Notes under the pieces: generated by a model
The model's database searches: none
Told to the model about the DNA's origin: nothing
What the model saw: the letters and a program-made list of their open reading frames with translations, nothing else
Source: Nitrospirota bacterium
Lineage (GTDB): Bacteria; Nitrospirota; Thermodesulfovibrionia; Thermodesulfovibrionales; UBA9159
Length of the DNA: 64,000 nucleotides
NCBI GenBank assembly: GCA_023475105.1
Contig: JAMCWJ010000094.1
Span: forward strand, 50,626-114,625
Direction: 5' to 3'
Shown here: one piece after another, positions 18,650-28,572 of the stretch
Layout: each line of letters begins with the position of its first letter
Position numbering within the stretch: position 1 is the stretch's first letter
Program-made: the position numbers and the translations under genes

Positions 18650-20293
18650 ATGGAAATTTCCGACGATATAAGGATTGCAAAAGACGTTGTCCAGGCCCTG
18701 CTGAAGGCGAAAAAGACCATCAGGATGTACCCGGAAAACAACCCCATCTACAAAAAGACCATAGAGGATACGTTTTCGAAGTTCAGCGATCTCTTCATAT
18801 ACAGAGACGCTTTCCCGCTGAAGATAAAGCAAAACGACCTTCTTTTCGACTCTGAACAGGTCTATCACAATTCCGAAAAAGAGGATAACCTTGCTCTCTT
18901 TTTTTTCAAGGACGGGTTGCGTGAACTGACGTTCAAAAGAGGTCTTCTCCCTGCCGAACTTGAAGAGTTCTTGAAAATCATCGCCCTCGATTTCGACAGG
19001 GAGGCCGTCGACGACGACATCGTCACCCTCCTCTGGGAGAAGGATTTCCAGAACATCCGGTATGTCGCCGACGACGCCTTTCTCATGGAGGATGAAGACT
19101 ATGAAGCAGAGGCCGTCAAAGAAATAAGGGGAAAAGCTCCCGAGACGGACGAGGTCCTCAAGGCATATGCCTCCGCATTTGAAGGCGAAGATGTAGCAGA
19201 CATTTCTATTGTGAACCTCACCGACAAGGACCTGCAGTTGCTCGTCAAGGAAATGGAGAAAGATCTCGAGGATAAGACAGGAAAGATTTACGACATACTC
19301 TTCGAGATGCTCTTCCAGGCCGAGAGTCTTCCCGAGTACGAGGATATCTATCACCTCCTCAAAGAGGTATTCTCTTACTGCATCCAGCGCAGGGACCTCA
19401 GACTGGTCGTGCAGGTACTGAAGAAGACAAGGGAAACAGCTGAGAGCCCTTCCCTGTCCGAGGCCGCGAGACGCCAGATGAACGGCCTCCTGTCCATGAT
19501 AAATTCGCCGGAATCCGTCAAGAGCGCGGGGGCGATATTCGATTCCGAGGCGAATGTCGAAGAGACGGTCCTTGCGGAATACCTGGAGTTTCTCGACAGG
19601 ACCGCCATCCCTCCCTTTATGACCCTTCTCGGCGAGATGGAAGGCATACACGGAAGAAAGATTATCATCAATATCCTGATCTATCTCGGAAAGATGGACC
19701 TTCAGACCATCGCGAAGGGTCTGCAGGACCACCGCTGGTACGTCGTAAGGAATATCATTTATATCCTCCGTCACATAGGGGACAAGAAAGCCGTCGAGTA
19801 CCTTCTGAACACGGCGCGACACACCGACGAACGGGTGAGGAAGGAAGCGATCAGGGCCCTCGGAGAGCTCAAGAGCCCCCTCGGGCTGCAGACCTTGAGG
19901 GATTGCCTGAACGACAGCGAGCTCTCCATCAGAAAGTCCGCGGTGAGGGCGCTCGGCAGCATCGCCTCGGAGACGGCCAAGAGGATCATCCTCGAAAAGA
20001 TCTCCGGCAACGACTTCAGGGACAGGGATTTCGACGAAAAGAAAGACTTCTACGAGGTGCTTGCCCACTGGAACGACAGCGAGACGACGGATTTCATGGT
20101 GAGAACCCTCAAGAAGAAGGCCCTGTTCAAAAGGGCGAAGATTGACGAGGGCAGGGCCTGCGCCGCTTACTGCCTCGGCTTGATGGGCAGCAAAGATTCC
20201 CTTCCCTACCTCTACAAGCTGCATGGAACGAAGAACAGGCTGCTGAGAGAATATGTCGGAGCCGCCATCAAGAGGATAGAACATGGCAGATAG
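18650..20293 (+). CDS. HEAT-repeat protein
   Basis: C-terminal DHRWYVVRNIIYILRHIGDKKAVEYLLNTARHTDERVRKEAIRALGELKSPLGLQTLRDCLNDSELSIRKSAVRALGSIASETA. Confidence 0.8.
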   Translation: MEISDDIRIAKDVVQALLKAKKTIRMYPENNPIYKKTIEDTFSKFSDLFIYRDAFPLKIKQNDLLFDSEQVYHNSEKEDNLALFFFKDGLRELTFKRGLLPAELEEFLKIIALDFDREAVDDDIVTLLWEKDFQNIRYVADDAFLMEDEDYEAEAVKEIRGKAPETDEVLKAYASAFEGEDVADISIVNLTDKDLQLLVKEMEKDLEDKTGKIYDILFEMLFQAESLPEYEDIYHLLKEVFSYCIQRRDLRLVVQVLKKTRETAESPSLSEAARRQMNGLLSMINSPESVKSAGAIFDSEANVEETVLAEYLEFLDRTAIPPFMTLLGEMEGIHGRKIIINILIYLGKMDLQTIAKGLQDHRWYVVRNIIYILRHIGDKKAVEYLLNTARHTDERVRKEAIRALGELKSPLGLQTLRDCLNDSELSIRKSAVRALGSIASETAKRIILEKISGNDFRDRDFDEKKDFYEVLAHWNDSETTDFMVRTLKKKALFKRAKIDEGRACAAYCLGLMGSKDSLPYLYKLHGTKNRLLREYVGAAIKRIEHGR

Positions 20294-21686
20294 GGAAGAC
20301 CTGGAAATCGCGAGAAACGCGAAGGACATCATCAACCAGATCGCTGTCGTGATCAGGACGGCCCACATCCATGACGCCGGCAACATCGCGGTCCTTACGG
20401 GAATTGAAAGGCTTCTCTCTCTCGTAAATCCCCTCGTGGACGGAGACGGCACTCTGACTCTCGAAGTGGTCGGAGAGTTCTTTTACATGAATGAGTCGAG
20501 AGTGAGGTACTCGATGGAGTACCTCCTCAACTTCGACTTTCTCATCAGGGAGTTTAAGAGGCGCGACCTGGGCAGCATCACGATCCATAGCCCGATAACC
20601 TCCGAAGACATCCAGGTCTTTGTGAAGGCCTTTCTGAACTCCTCGTTCTCCGACACGCCCTTCAATGCCCTTTCAGAAGGCACAGCAGGCGTGAATTCCC
20701 TCAGTGTCGGTCCGCTCAAGAAGATCGTCGAAGAAGGCGAGTTCGATATCAGGAAACTGGTCAAGCGGACCTATTTCAACGCCGTTTCCTACACAAAGGG
20801 AGTAATCACCAAGATCAAATCGGGCGAGAGGGTCAACATAAAGAAAGCAAAAAGAGTTGTGGAATCGATGGTGGACATGATCCTCGAAGAAGAGGAGCTC
20901 CTTGTAGGCATGACTGCGATAAAGGATTACGATGAGTATACGTATCACCATTCCGTGAACGTGAGCATCCTCTCGGTCGCCCTCGGGCAGCGGCTCGGGC
21001 TCAGCAGGAAGGCGCTGACCGACCTCGGCCTCGTCGCGCTTTTTCACGACATCGGCAAGATGGAAGTCCCTGCGGAGATACTCAATAAACCGACAAATTT
21101 CAGTGAAGACGAATGGAAGATCATCAAGAAGCATCCCTTCTGGGGAGTAAGGGCGATATTGAAGCTCAAAGGTCTTGACGCCACATCGGTCAGGACCGCA
21201 ATCGTCGCCTTCGAACATCACCTCAATTACGACATGTCCGGATACCCGAAGGTCTCGAGACATTTCGACCTCGATTTTTACTCAAAGATCGTGAGCCTCG
21301 CCGACCAGTACGATGCTATGACGTCCTCAAGGGTCTATTCGAGGGTCCCGATGGCCCCCGACAAGGCCCTGAGCATCATGATGGAACGGGCGGGCACACA
21401 GCTCGACCCCCTTCTGTTCAAGTTCTTCATTAATATGATAGGGGTCTTCCCCATCGGAACTCTCGTCCTCCTCGATACCAAAGAACTCGGCCTTGTTTAC
21501 GGGGGCAATACGATGTTTCAGGACAGACCGCGGGTCCTGATCATTATTGATCACGGCGGCAACAGGGTCAAGGGCCATGTGGTCGATCTCACCGAGAAAG
21601 GCCGGGGCGGCAGACATCTCAGGACGATCGTAAAGACGATGGATCCGAACAAATACCGGATCAATCTCGCCGAGTATATGCTGTGA
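20283..21686 (+). CDS. HD-GYP / HDIG domain phosphohydrolase
   Basis: YHHSVNVSILSVALGQRLGLSRKALTDLGLVALFHDIGKMEVPAEILNKPTNFSEDEWKIIKKHPFWGVRAI...HHLNYDMSGYPK. Confidence 0.88.
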   Translation: MADREDLEIARNAKDIINQIAVVIRTAHIHDAGNIAVLTGIERLLSLVNPLVDGDGTLTLEVVGEFFYMNESRVRYSMEYLLNFDFLIREFKRRDLGSITIHSPITSEDIQVFVKAFLNSSFSDTPFNALSEGTAGVNSLSVGPLKKIVEEGEFDIRKLVKRTYFNAVSYTKGVITKIKSGERVNIKKAKRVVESMVDMILEEEELLVGMTAIKDYDEYTYHHSVNVSILSVALGQRLGLSRKALTDLGLVALFHDIGKMEVPAEILNKPTNFSEDEWKIIKKHPFWGVRAILKLKGLDATSVRTAIVAFEHHLNYDMSGYPKVSRHFDLDFYSKIVSLADQYDAMTSSRVYSRVPMAPDKALSIMMERAGTQLDPLLFKFFINMIGVFPIGTLVLLDTKELGLVYGGNTMFQDRPRVLIIIDHGGNRVKGHVVDLTEKGRGGRHLRTIVKTMDPNKYRINLAEYML

Positions 21687-21785
21687 CCGGCGAAACCGTC
21701 CGCCCGCGTCCCCTCATCCCTCCGGTATTCCGTTAGGGCATCGCCGCACCGGCGTCGAGCCGCCTTACAGGTCGAAGACCCTTTC

Positions 21786-23711
21786 ATGGTACAATGCTCC
21801 ATGGATTTTTTCGATGTCGTTTTTCCGCTGAACATCGGCCCTCTCACCTACTGCCGTTCCTCCGATCAGGGGCAGCTTTCTCCCGGGATGATCGTAAGGG
21901 CGGAGGTGAAGAAAAGCGTCCGCCACGGGATCGTCCTCGGAAAAGCGGTCCATCCTCCCGAAGGACATATCAAGAAAATTACCGAGGCGATGTCCGGGGA
22001 GGTTCGGGTGAGCGGGTCGTTCCTGAGGCTCCTGAAGTGGATGGCCGAATATTACCTGGTCCCCGAAGGGGCGGTCCTCAAAAGTGCGGCCCTGATGGAA
22101 TATCTTCGCCCCGCAAAACCGGGAAACACCCGCACAAAGCGTCCGGGGAGCCCGGGACCCGCACGCGAAGCCCTTCAGCTGCCTGCGGTCTCTCATCGTG
22201 CCCTTGCTCCGGTCTGCGATTCGCTTTCACGGCGTGAATACGGAACCTACCTGCTTCATGCGCCGTCGCTCTCTTTCGAGATTTCAGCCCTGCTGACCGT
22301 TATGGACGGGTTGAGGAATATCGTCATCCTCGTTCCCGAAATCGCCCAGATCGGGCTTCTCTCGCAGGCCCTGGGCGACTCTTGCGGCAGCAGACTCGCG
22401 ATCCTCCACGGCCGCCTTTCGAAAAGGGAGCGGAGAAATGTGCTCGCCCGAATCCTTTCCGGAGAGTCCGACATTGTTCTCGGCTCAAGAATCGCCGCCA
22501 CCGCCCCCTTGCCTACCGTCGCGCTCTTCGCGGTCCTTCAGGAACAGAATGATTCCTATAAGAACCTCGAAGGTGTCCGCTACCATGCGAGGGACGTGGC
22601 AGTCATGCGCGGCTATCTCGAAAAGTCCACGGTTCTCCTGTCTTCGACGTGCCCCTCTGTCGAATCCTTCTTCAACGCCGAAAAGGGCAAATACCACCTC
22701 ATCACCGCCGCGGAAGAAGCGGCCCGGCCCAGGGTCGAGGTGGTCAACATGAAGACATCGGGAAAGGCGACGCCTCATCTTTCCCGCAGGGTTCTCCGGG
22801 CTGTGTCCGATGCCATCAAGAAGCAGGAGAGCGTCCTTTTTTTTGTCAACAGAAAAGGCTACTCGCTGATACAGTGCGAGGAATGCGATTACGTGTTCAG
22901 ATGTCCCGAGTGCGGCATACCCCTCATATATCACAAGGACAAACACCTCCTCAGGTGCCACTACTGCAACCATTCTTCACGGGCGCCGGAGGCATGCGGC
23001 AAGTGCGGCAGCATACGACTTGAAAGCGTAGGGGCGGGGACGCAGCGCGTCGCTTCCGAGATCGAAAAACATTTCGGCATCGAACCCGTGAGAATCGACA
23101 AAGACACCCTGCGGGATGAACCGGGACTGAACGCCCTTTCCGGCGGCGCGCACGGCGAAGAGGTGATTGTCGGAACAAAAGCGCTCTCAGGAAGGCTCCT
23201 CCGCGCAGAAGGCCACAGTCTCTGCGTCTTTCTGAACCCTGATATCAGCCTCCACGTGCCTGACTTCAGGTCCTCGGAGCTCCTTTTCCGGGAGATCATC
23301 GGCATGTCGGAGCATCTGAGGCCGGAAGGTCTCATCATCATTCAGACGAAGATGCCCGAAAGCTACGTCTTCCGGTGCGCGCGAGGATACCGGTTCAGGG
23401 AATTCTTCCTGGAGGAGCTCTCGATGAGGAGATCCCTCGCCTACCCGCCTTTGTCCCGCATGATCGTGATCACGCTGTCGGCAAGCCATGACTCGGGGAA
23501 GACCTTCGTGGATGCCTTTCCGCGCACGGACGAAAAGATCGAGATCATGGGGCCTCTGCCTCTGCACAGAAAGGGAATTTACACGTGGAAGTTCGTACTG
23601 AAGTCCGCGTCAAAGACGCGCCTCACCCAGTATGCAAGAACCGTCCTCGAAGCCCTCAGGAAGGAAACGAAGGTCCGCGTCGCGGTCGAGGTGGACCCTA
23701 TAGCAATTTAG
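21786..23711 (+). CDS. PriA-like primosomal protein N' with degenerate helicase motifs
   Basis: DSYKNLEGVRYHARDVAVMRGYLE and CEECDYVFRCPECGIPLIYHKDKHLLRCHYCNHSSRAPEACGKCGS are PriA hallmarks; Walker A, DEEH and motif VI positions are not conserved. Confidence 0.85.
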   Translation: MVQCSMDFFDVVFPLNIGPLTYCRSSDQGQLSPGMIVRAEVKKSVRHGIVLGKAVHPPEGHIKKITEAMSGEVRVSGSFLRLLKWMAEYYLVPEGAVLKSAALMEYLRPAKPGNTRTKRPGSPGPAREALQLPAVSHRALAPVCDSLSRREYGTYLLHAPSLSFEISALLTVMDGLRNIVILVPEIAQIGLLSQALGDSCGSRLAILHGRLSKRERRNVLARILSGESDIVLGSRIAATAPLPTVALFAVLQEQNDSYKNLEGVRYHARDVAVMRGYLEKSTVLLSSTCPSVESFFNAEKGKYHLITAAEEAARPRVEVVNMKTSGKATPHLSRRVLRAVSDAIKKQESVLFFVNRKGYSLIQCEECDYVFRCPECGIPLIYHKDKHLLRCHYCNHSSRAPEACGKCGSIRLESVGAGTQRVASEIEKHFGIEPVRIDKDTLRDEPGLNALSGGAHGEEVIVGTKALSGRLLRAEGHSLCVFLNPDISLHVPDFRSSELLFREIIGMSEHLRPEGLIIIQTKMPESYVFRCARGYRFREFFLEELSMRRSLAYPPLSRMIVITLSASHDSGKTFVDAFPRTDEKIEIMGPLPLHRKGIYTWKFVLKSASKTRLTQYARTVLEALRKETKVRVAVEVDPIAI

Positions 23712-24645
23712 GGTATCTCTTCGTCCTCAGGATCTCCCTCGCGCGCCCGATATCCCGCAGGATGTTCTCACGGAGGGTCGCGATGTCCGGGAATGTCTTC
23801 TCGTCTCTGATGCGATCTATAAAATATATCTTGAGCTCTTTCCCGAGAATGGTTTCGGAAAAATCGAATATGTGGACTTCATAATTCATGCGTGTCTCGT
23901 GGAACGTCGGGTTCCTGCCTATATTGGCCGCTCCGTCAAATATTCTTCCCTCAAGCCCGACCTTCACGGCGTAGACCCCCTCTTTCGGCACCAGTTCATT
24001 CTCCGTATCCAGATTGGCAGTAGGAACATTCAGGACCTTCCCTCCTCTCCCGGCACCCGTCACCACCCTGCCCTCTATCCTGTAAGGTCTGCCCAAAAGC
24101 CACGAGGCCTCGCAGACGCGCCCCCGGCTCAGCAGGCTCCTCACCCTGCTGCTGCTCACGACCTCTCCGTAAAGCCTTGCGCTCCTTACCACTTTGAAGG
24201 AAAACCCGTATCTCGCGGCCCGCCGCCTTAGGAGGCCCGTGGTCCCCTTCTTCCCTTTGCCGAAGGCATAGTTGTGCCCGACGATCACCTCTTTCGCTCC
24301 GATCCTTCCGACAATTACGTCGCGGATGAAATCATCAGGCCTTGTGTTCGAGAAATCCCTGTCGAACCTTATCGAGAGGACTGCGTCCATGCCGTACAGT
24401 TCCATAAGCCGCGCCTTTTCCCGAAAGGGTGTAAGGACCCTCACCCCGCGCTCCGGAGCAACGACTTTGAGCGGATGGGGTTCAAAGGTCATCGCCACGG
24501 CGGTCCCGCCGAGAGCCCCTGCCCTCTCGGCGACTTTCCTGAAGATCTTCTGATGCCCGACGTGGACGCCGTCGAAGTTCCCTATCGTCAGCACCACGTT
24601 CCTGTATCGTTCCTTCATGTTTTCAATCCCGTGTATGATCACCAT
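23698..24645 (-). CDS. ribF: Bifunctional riboflavin kinase / FAD synthetase
   Basis: VVLTIGNFDGVHVGHQKIFRKVAERA...GKGKKGTTGLL...RVVTGAGRGGKVLNVPTANLDTENELVPKEGVYAVKV. Confidence 0.93.
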   Translation of the reverse strand: MVIIHGIENMKERYRNVVLTIGNFDGVHVGHQKIFRKVAERAGALGGTAVAMTFEPHPLKVVAPERGVRVLTPFREKARLMELYGMDAVLSIRFDRDFSNTRPDDFIRDVIVGRIGAKEVIVGHNYAFGKGKKGTTGLLRRRAARYGFSFKVVRSARLYGEVVSSSRVRSLLSRGRVCEASWLLGRPYRIEGRVVTGAGRGGKVLNVPTANLDTENELVPKEGVYAVKVGLEGRIFDGAANIGRNPTFHETRMNYEVHIFDFSETILGKELKIYFIDRIRDEKTFPDIATLRENILRDIGRAREILRTKRYPKLL

Positions 24646-24652
24646 CTGCGAA

Positions 24653-25258
24653 TCACTCCACCTCTTTCAAAAGCGTGATATATATCTCCTCCACCTGTCT
24701 CTCGGTCTCCTCAGGGCTTCCCGCGTTGTCGATCGCGAAGTCGGACAATGCGATCTTTTCCGCGATCGGCATCTGGGCTTCCAGTCGTCTCAGGACGTCT
24801 TCCTTGGTTATGCCTTTTGCCTGCAGCCTCCGGAGGACCGTGTCCTTGTCAGTGTGCACCGTAATCCTTTTCCGGAATCTCCTCTCATACCGTTTCTCGA
24901 ACAACAAGGGGATTTCGACCACAGCAACCTTATGCGGCTCCCCCTCCCCGGCCTCTCCGGACAGAACATGTTCAATTCTCACGAACACCAGGGGATGGAG
25001 AATTCCTTCGAGGACTTCTCTGCTTTCCCGGTTCGAAAAGACAAGGGCCGCAACCTTCTCCCTGTCGAGACGGCCATCCTCCGAAAATACCTCGCTTCCC
25101 AAGGCCTTCCTGATGCTGTCGAGGACGTCCGGTTCAAGGAGCAGGCCGCTCACAATCGTATCGGCATCGATCGTGACCGCACCCAGTTTGCCGAACATAC
25201 CGAGCACCGTACTCTTTCCCATCCCGTAATTTCCCGTGAGACCGACAACAAGCACCAA
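24653..25258 (-). CDS. coaE: Dephospho-CoA kinase
   Basis: LVVGLTGNYGMGKSTVLGMFGKLGAVTIDADTIV...LHPLVF...VVEIPLLFEKRYERRFRKRITVHTDKDTVLRRL. Confidence 0.9.
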   Translation of the reverse strand: MVLVVGLTGNYGMGKSTVLGMFGKLGAVTIDADTIVSGLLLEPDVLDSIRKALGSEVFSEDGRLDREKVAALVFSNRESREVLEGILHPLVFVRIEHVLSGEAGEGEPHKVAVVEIPLLFEKRYERRFRKRITVHTDKDTVLRRLQAKGITKEDVLRRLEAQMPIAEKIALSDFAIDNAGSPEETERQVEEIYITLLKEVE

Positions 25259-25377
25259 GTATTATACCTCATGGGGTCTGAAAGTACGGAAAAAGAGTCG
25301 CTTTCCAAGCCGGTATTTGACCGTGTAGCGAGAAATCGGTTATAGTAATGGAGCAGTATGCCAGGGAGGTGTTTGCG

Positions 25378-25665
25378 ATGCCTATTTATGAGTATCAGTG
25401 CGAATCCTGCGGCAAAAAGCACGAGATCGTGCAGCGATACACCGACATGCCCCTCACGAAATGCCCGGAATGCGGCGGAACGATGAGGAAACTGATTTCG
25501 AGCACGTCCTTCATTCTCAAGGGCACGGGCTGGTACAAGACCGACTATGCTACGACGGGCGGCGGTGGAAAGGCTGATAAGCTTGCGAAAGGCAACGGCG
25601 CGAAACCCGAAAAGAAGCCCGAGAGCAAGCCGCAGCCGAAGCTTGAACCCACTCCCAAGTCATAG
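25378..25665 (+). CDS. FmdB-type zinc-ribbon protein
   Basis: [57 protein letters not shown]. Confidence 0.92.
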   Translation: MPIYEYQCESCGKKHEIVQRYTDMPLTKCPECGGTMRKLISSTSFILKGTGWYKTDYATTGGGGKADKLAKGNGAKPEKKPESKPQPKLEPTPKS

Positions 25666-26430
25666 GTGAAGACCGTCCATGTCCATGTCCCTTACTCCGA
25701 GGTGGGGGATTATCTGGACTTTATCAGGGAATACAAGCTTAATTTTGAGTTGTATCTCTCTTCTTCCTCGCTGGACTCCCTTCGGCCGGGCGCTATCGGG
25801 GAATTAAGGGAGAAATTCGACTACAACCCCTCGATTTCTCTTCATGCGCCCTTCATGGACCTCTCTCCCGGTGCGGTTGACACAAAGGTCAGGGCCGTTA
25901 CCCTCGAGCGTTTCTCTCACATTATGCAGATCGCGGAGACCCTCTCGCCGCGCGTTATCGTATTTCATTCCGGATACGAGAAATGGAAGTATGCCCATAG
26001 AGTAGACCTGTGGCTCGAAGGAAGCATCCTCACATGGAAACCTCTCATCAAAAAAGCTGCCGCTCTCGGAATAAGGATCGCCATCGAGAACATCTTCGAG
26101 GACGAACCCTCGAACCTCGAAGCGCTGATGAAGGAACTCCATTCCAGGCATTTCGGGATATGTTTCGATACAGGCCACTGCAATCTTTTCACGAACGTGT
26201 CCCTTGACGACTGGCTCAGGGTCCTCGGGCCCTACCTTTTCGAACTCCATCTCCACGACAACGACGGGAGCTCCGACCAGCACCTCCCGATAGGCGAAGG
26301 CACCTTCGACTTCAGGACCCTGTTCTCTTCCCTTGAAAAGAGGGATTATCTCTGCACGATCGAGGCGCGCACCCCGGAATGCGTGATGAAGAGCATGGAG
26401 AAGCTGGCCGTCTTCCTACAGACTCCCTGA
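25666..26430 (+). CDS. Sugar phosphate isomerase/epimerase-like TIM barrel (AP endonuclease 2 family)
   Basis: SLHAPFMDLSPGAVD...VFHSGYEK...IAIENIFEDEPSNLEALMKEL...GICFDTGHCNLF...LFELHLHDNDGSSDQHLPIGEGTFDF; GTG start. Confidence 0.85.
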   Translation: MKTVHVHVPYSEVGDYLDFIREYKLNFELYLSSSSLDSLRPGAIGELREKFDYNPSISLHAPFMDLSPGAVDTKVRAVTLERFSHIMQIAETLSPRVIVFHSGYEKWKYAHRVDLWLEGSILTWKPLIKKAAALGIRIAIENIFEDEPSNLEALMKELHSRHFGICFDTGHCNLFTNVSLDDWLRVLGPYLFELHLHDNDGSSDQHLPIGEGTFDFRTLFSSLEKRDYLCTIEARTPECVMKSMEKLAVFLQTP

Positions 26431-27576
26431 CTGGTTCCTCATAGCAAACCCCCTCAGCCCCGGCTCTCCCTTTCCCTTATACTGAATCATGACCTTGTGC
26501 GATTCCCCCATGCCCTCCGGAAGTATCAGGCCCTTGATCTTTGCGACCTCAAAAGGATCAGGTGCTTCGCCGCAAAGTTCCGTAATGACTTCGTCGATGC
26601 CGAGGGAGATGAGGTATGTTCCCTGCGAGCAAAAACCGCTCGTCTTCAAGCCGGCCTCTTCCCCCCATGCCTTCAAAGAACTAAAGTCGACATGGGCGGT
26701 CATATCCTGTTCCCCGATATTCCTGTACGGATCTTCATTTACCTGGTGCCGGTAATAGCAGAGGAACGTTCCCCTGTTCCTCTGCTCACCGTAGTAATCC
26801 CATGCCGGATAGCCGTAATCTATGGTCAGGACAAAGCCCTCCGAAAGTCTCTCGATCACCCCCCCGACCCACTCCCTTATCTTCAGATTCACCTCTGTCC
26901 TGTATCCGGCCGGAAGTGCGATGCCGAGGTCCCTGAAATGACTCCTTACCTCTTCAGCCGCGGCCATCCTGACTTCAGCGAATTCCTCTTCCCTGACAGA
27001 GACATATATCTCCTTCAACTCCCCGTCGCTCTCAATTATTCTCACCGGAAGGGCATCCAGGAGCTCATTCGAGAAGAAGCAGCCCATAACCGGCTCCAGA
27101 CCGTGCAGGCTCGAGACCCAGCCGACCTTGCCGCCGAACTCCGAAAGCAGTTCCTGCTGCCTCCTTCTGAGCGCCGGATTCAATTCGATGATCGTGTATT
27201 TGAGGGATTCAAAAAGGCTTGAACCCTGAACGTAGTGCAGCAGATCTTTCGCCAGATACCCCATGCCCGCGCCCGCCTCGACCGCATCGAACGTTGCCGG
27301 CCTGCCGAGGGCTCCCCACATTTCTCCCAGCTGTCTTCCCAGCATCGCTCCGAAGACGGGATGGAGATGGCTGCCGGTGTAAAAATCCCCTTTCCTGCCT
27401 ATCGCTGCCGCATCTCTTGCGTAATAGCCGAGACCGGGATAATAAAGGGCCATCTCCATAAAGGTCTCGAAATTTATCGGACCTTCCGATCTGATTTTTT
27501 CGATGATCTTCTTTTTGAGAGAATTCATTCCTGGGAGGAATTCCCCCGGTCCCGGTTTGTTCCCTGCATCCTGCAT
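26416..27576 (-). CDS. MidA/NDUFAF7-type SAM-dependent methyltransferase
   Basis: INFETFMEMALYYPGLGYYA...GRKGDFYTGSHLHPVFGAMLGRQLGEMW...AVEAGAGMGYLAKDLL...GCFFSNELLDALPVRII...LTIDYGYPAWDYY. Confidence 0.88.
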   Translation of the reverse strand: MQDAGNKPGPGEFLPGMNSLKKKIIEKIRSEGPINFETFMEMALYYPGLGYYARDAAAIGRKGDFYTGSHLHPVFGAMLGRQLGEMWGALGRPATFDAVEAGAGMGYLAKDLLHYVQGSSLFESLKYTIIELNPALRRRQQELLSEFGGKVGWVSSLHGLEPVMGCFFSNELLDALPVRIIESDGELKEIYVSVREEEFAEVRMAAAEEVRSHFRDLGIALPAGYRTEVNLKIREWVGGVIERLSEGFVLTIDYGYPAWDYYGEQRNRGTFLCYYRHQVNEDPYRNIGEQDMTAHVDFSSLKAWGEEAGLKTSGFCSQGTYLISLGIDEVITELCGEAPDPFEVAKIKGLILPEGMGESHKVMIQYKGKGEPGLRGFAMRNQSGSL

Positions 27577-27588
27577 TCGCGTGCGTCG

Positions 27589-28572
27589 TTACGATATCGC
27601 AAGCATCCGGTCGAGGGCCCGTTTTGCAGGTATCCTCACCTCTTCAGAGACTTTGATCACATTCCGCATCTCGTTGAGTGCGGAGAGAACGCTCTTCAGA
27701 GTCGTCTTTTTCATGTTGGGGCATATCATGTCTTTCCTCAGGGGATAAAAGGCCTTTCCGGGATTCTCCTTCTTCAGGCGGTGCATAAGTCCCATCTCGG
27801 TGCCGACGATAAATTCCTGTGCCGGAGAAGCATGTGCAAACCTGAGCATGCCCGAGGTGCTCGTCACGTGATCCGCCAATTCCAGCACTTCCGGCCTGCA
27901 TTCCGGATGGGCCATTAGGGGAGCCCCGGGGTGGTCCCTCCTCGCTTTCGCGACGTCCTCCTTCGTGACCCTGTCATGGACATGGCAAAAACCGTCCCAG
28001 GCGATCACCTTCTTCTCCGTATTTTTCTGCGCCCACATCGAAAGGTTTCTGTCCGGTACGCAGATGACCCTTTCGTCGGGAAGGGATTCGATCACCTTCA
28101 CTACGTTTGCAGAGGTGCAGCATATATCGCTCTCCGCCTTCACGTCAGCGGTCGTGTTCACATAGGCAACCACGGGCACATCGGGGTACTTCCCCTTTAT
28201 ATCCCTTAAACTAAATTCATGAGGGAAAACAAAGACAGGTTGAGTTTCGTATCCCGGAAACGTCTTCCAGACTTTCCGGGTGGAACTCACCTCGATCATG
28301 TCCGCCATGGGGCAATTGGCATCAAGCTCCGGCAGGAGCACGGTCTTTTTCGGAGAGAGTATCGAGGCGCTCTCTGCCATAAAGTTCACTCCGCAGAAGA
28401 CGATCACCTCGCAGTCGATCGCTGCCGCAGTCCTCGACAGTTCAAGGGAATCGCCCACAAAGTCTGCGATATCCTGGACTTCTTCCCTCTGGTAGTTGTG
28501 GGAAAGAATGATCGCCCGCTTTTCGCGCTTCTGCTTCAGAATTTCTTCACGAAGGTCCTGAGAAAGGGGCAT
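27589..28572 (-). CDS. nadA: Quinolinate synthase
   Basis: AIILSHNYQREEVQDIADFVGDSLELSRTA...VFCGVNFMAESASILSPKKTVLLPELDANCPMADMI...HPECRPEVLELADHVTSTSGM...CPNMKKTTL. Confidence 0.96.
   Translation of the reverse strand: MPLSQDLREEILKQKREKRAIILSHNYQREEVQDIADFVGDSLELSRTAAAIDCEVIVFCGVNFMAESASILSPKKTVLLPELDANCPMADMIEVSSTRKVWKTFPGYETQPVFVFPHEFSLRDIKGKYPDVPVVAYVNTTADVKAESDICCTSANVVKVIESLPDERVICVPDRNLSMWAQKNTEKKVIAWDGFCHVHDRVTKEDVAKARRDHPGAPLMAHPECRPEVLELADHVTSTSGMLRFAHASPAQEFIVGTEMGLMHRLKKENPGKAFYPLRKDMICPNMKKTTLKSVLSALNEMRNVIKVSEEVRIPAKRALDRMLAIS

Noticed and set aside
18638-20452. 604-aa minus-strand ORF opposite the HEAT-repeat gene
   Set aside because: Antisense open frame caused by codon bias; the plus strand has HEAT repeats.
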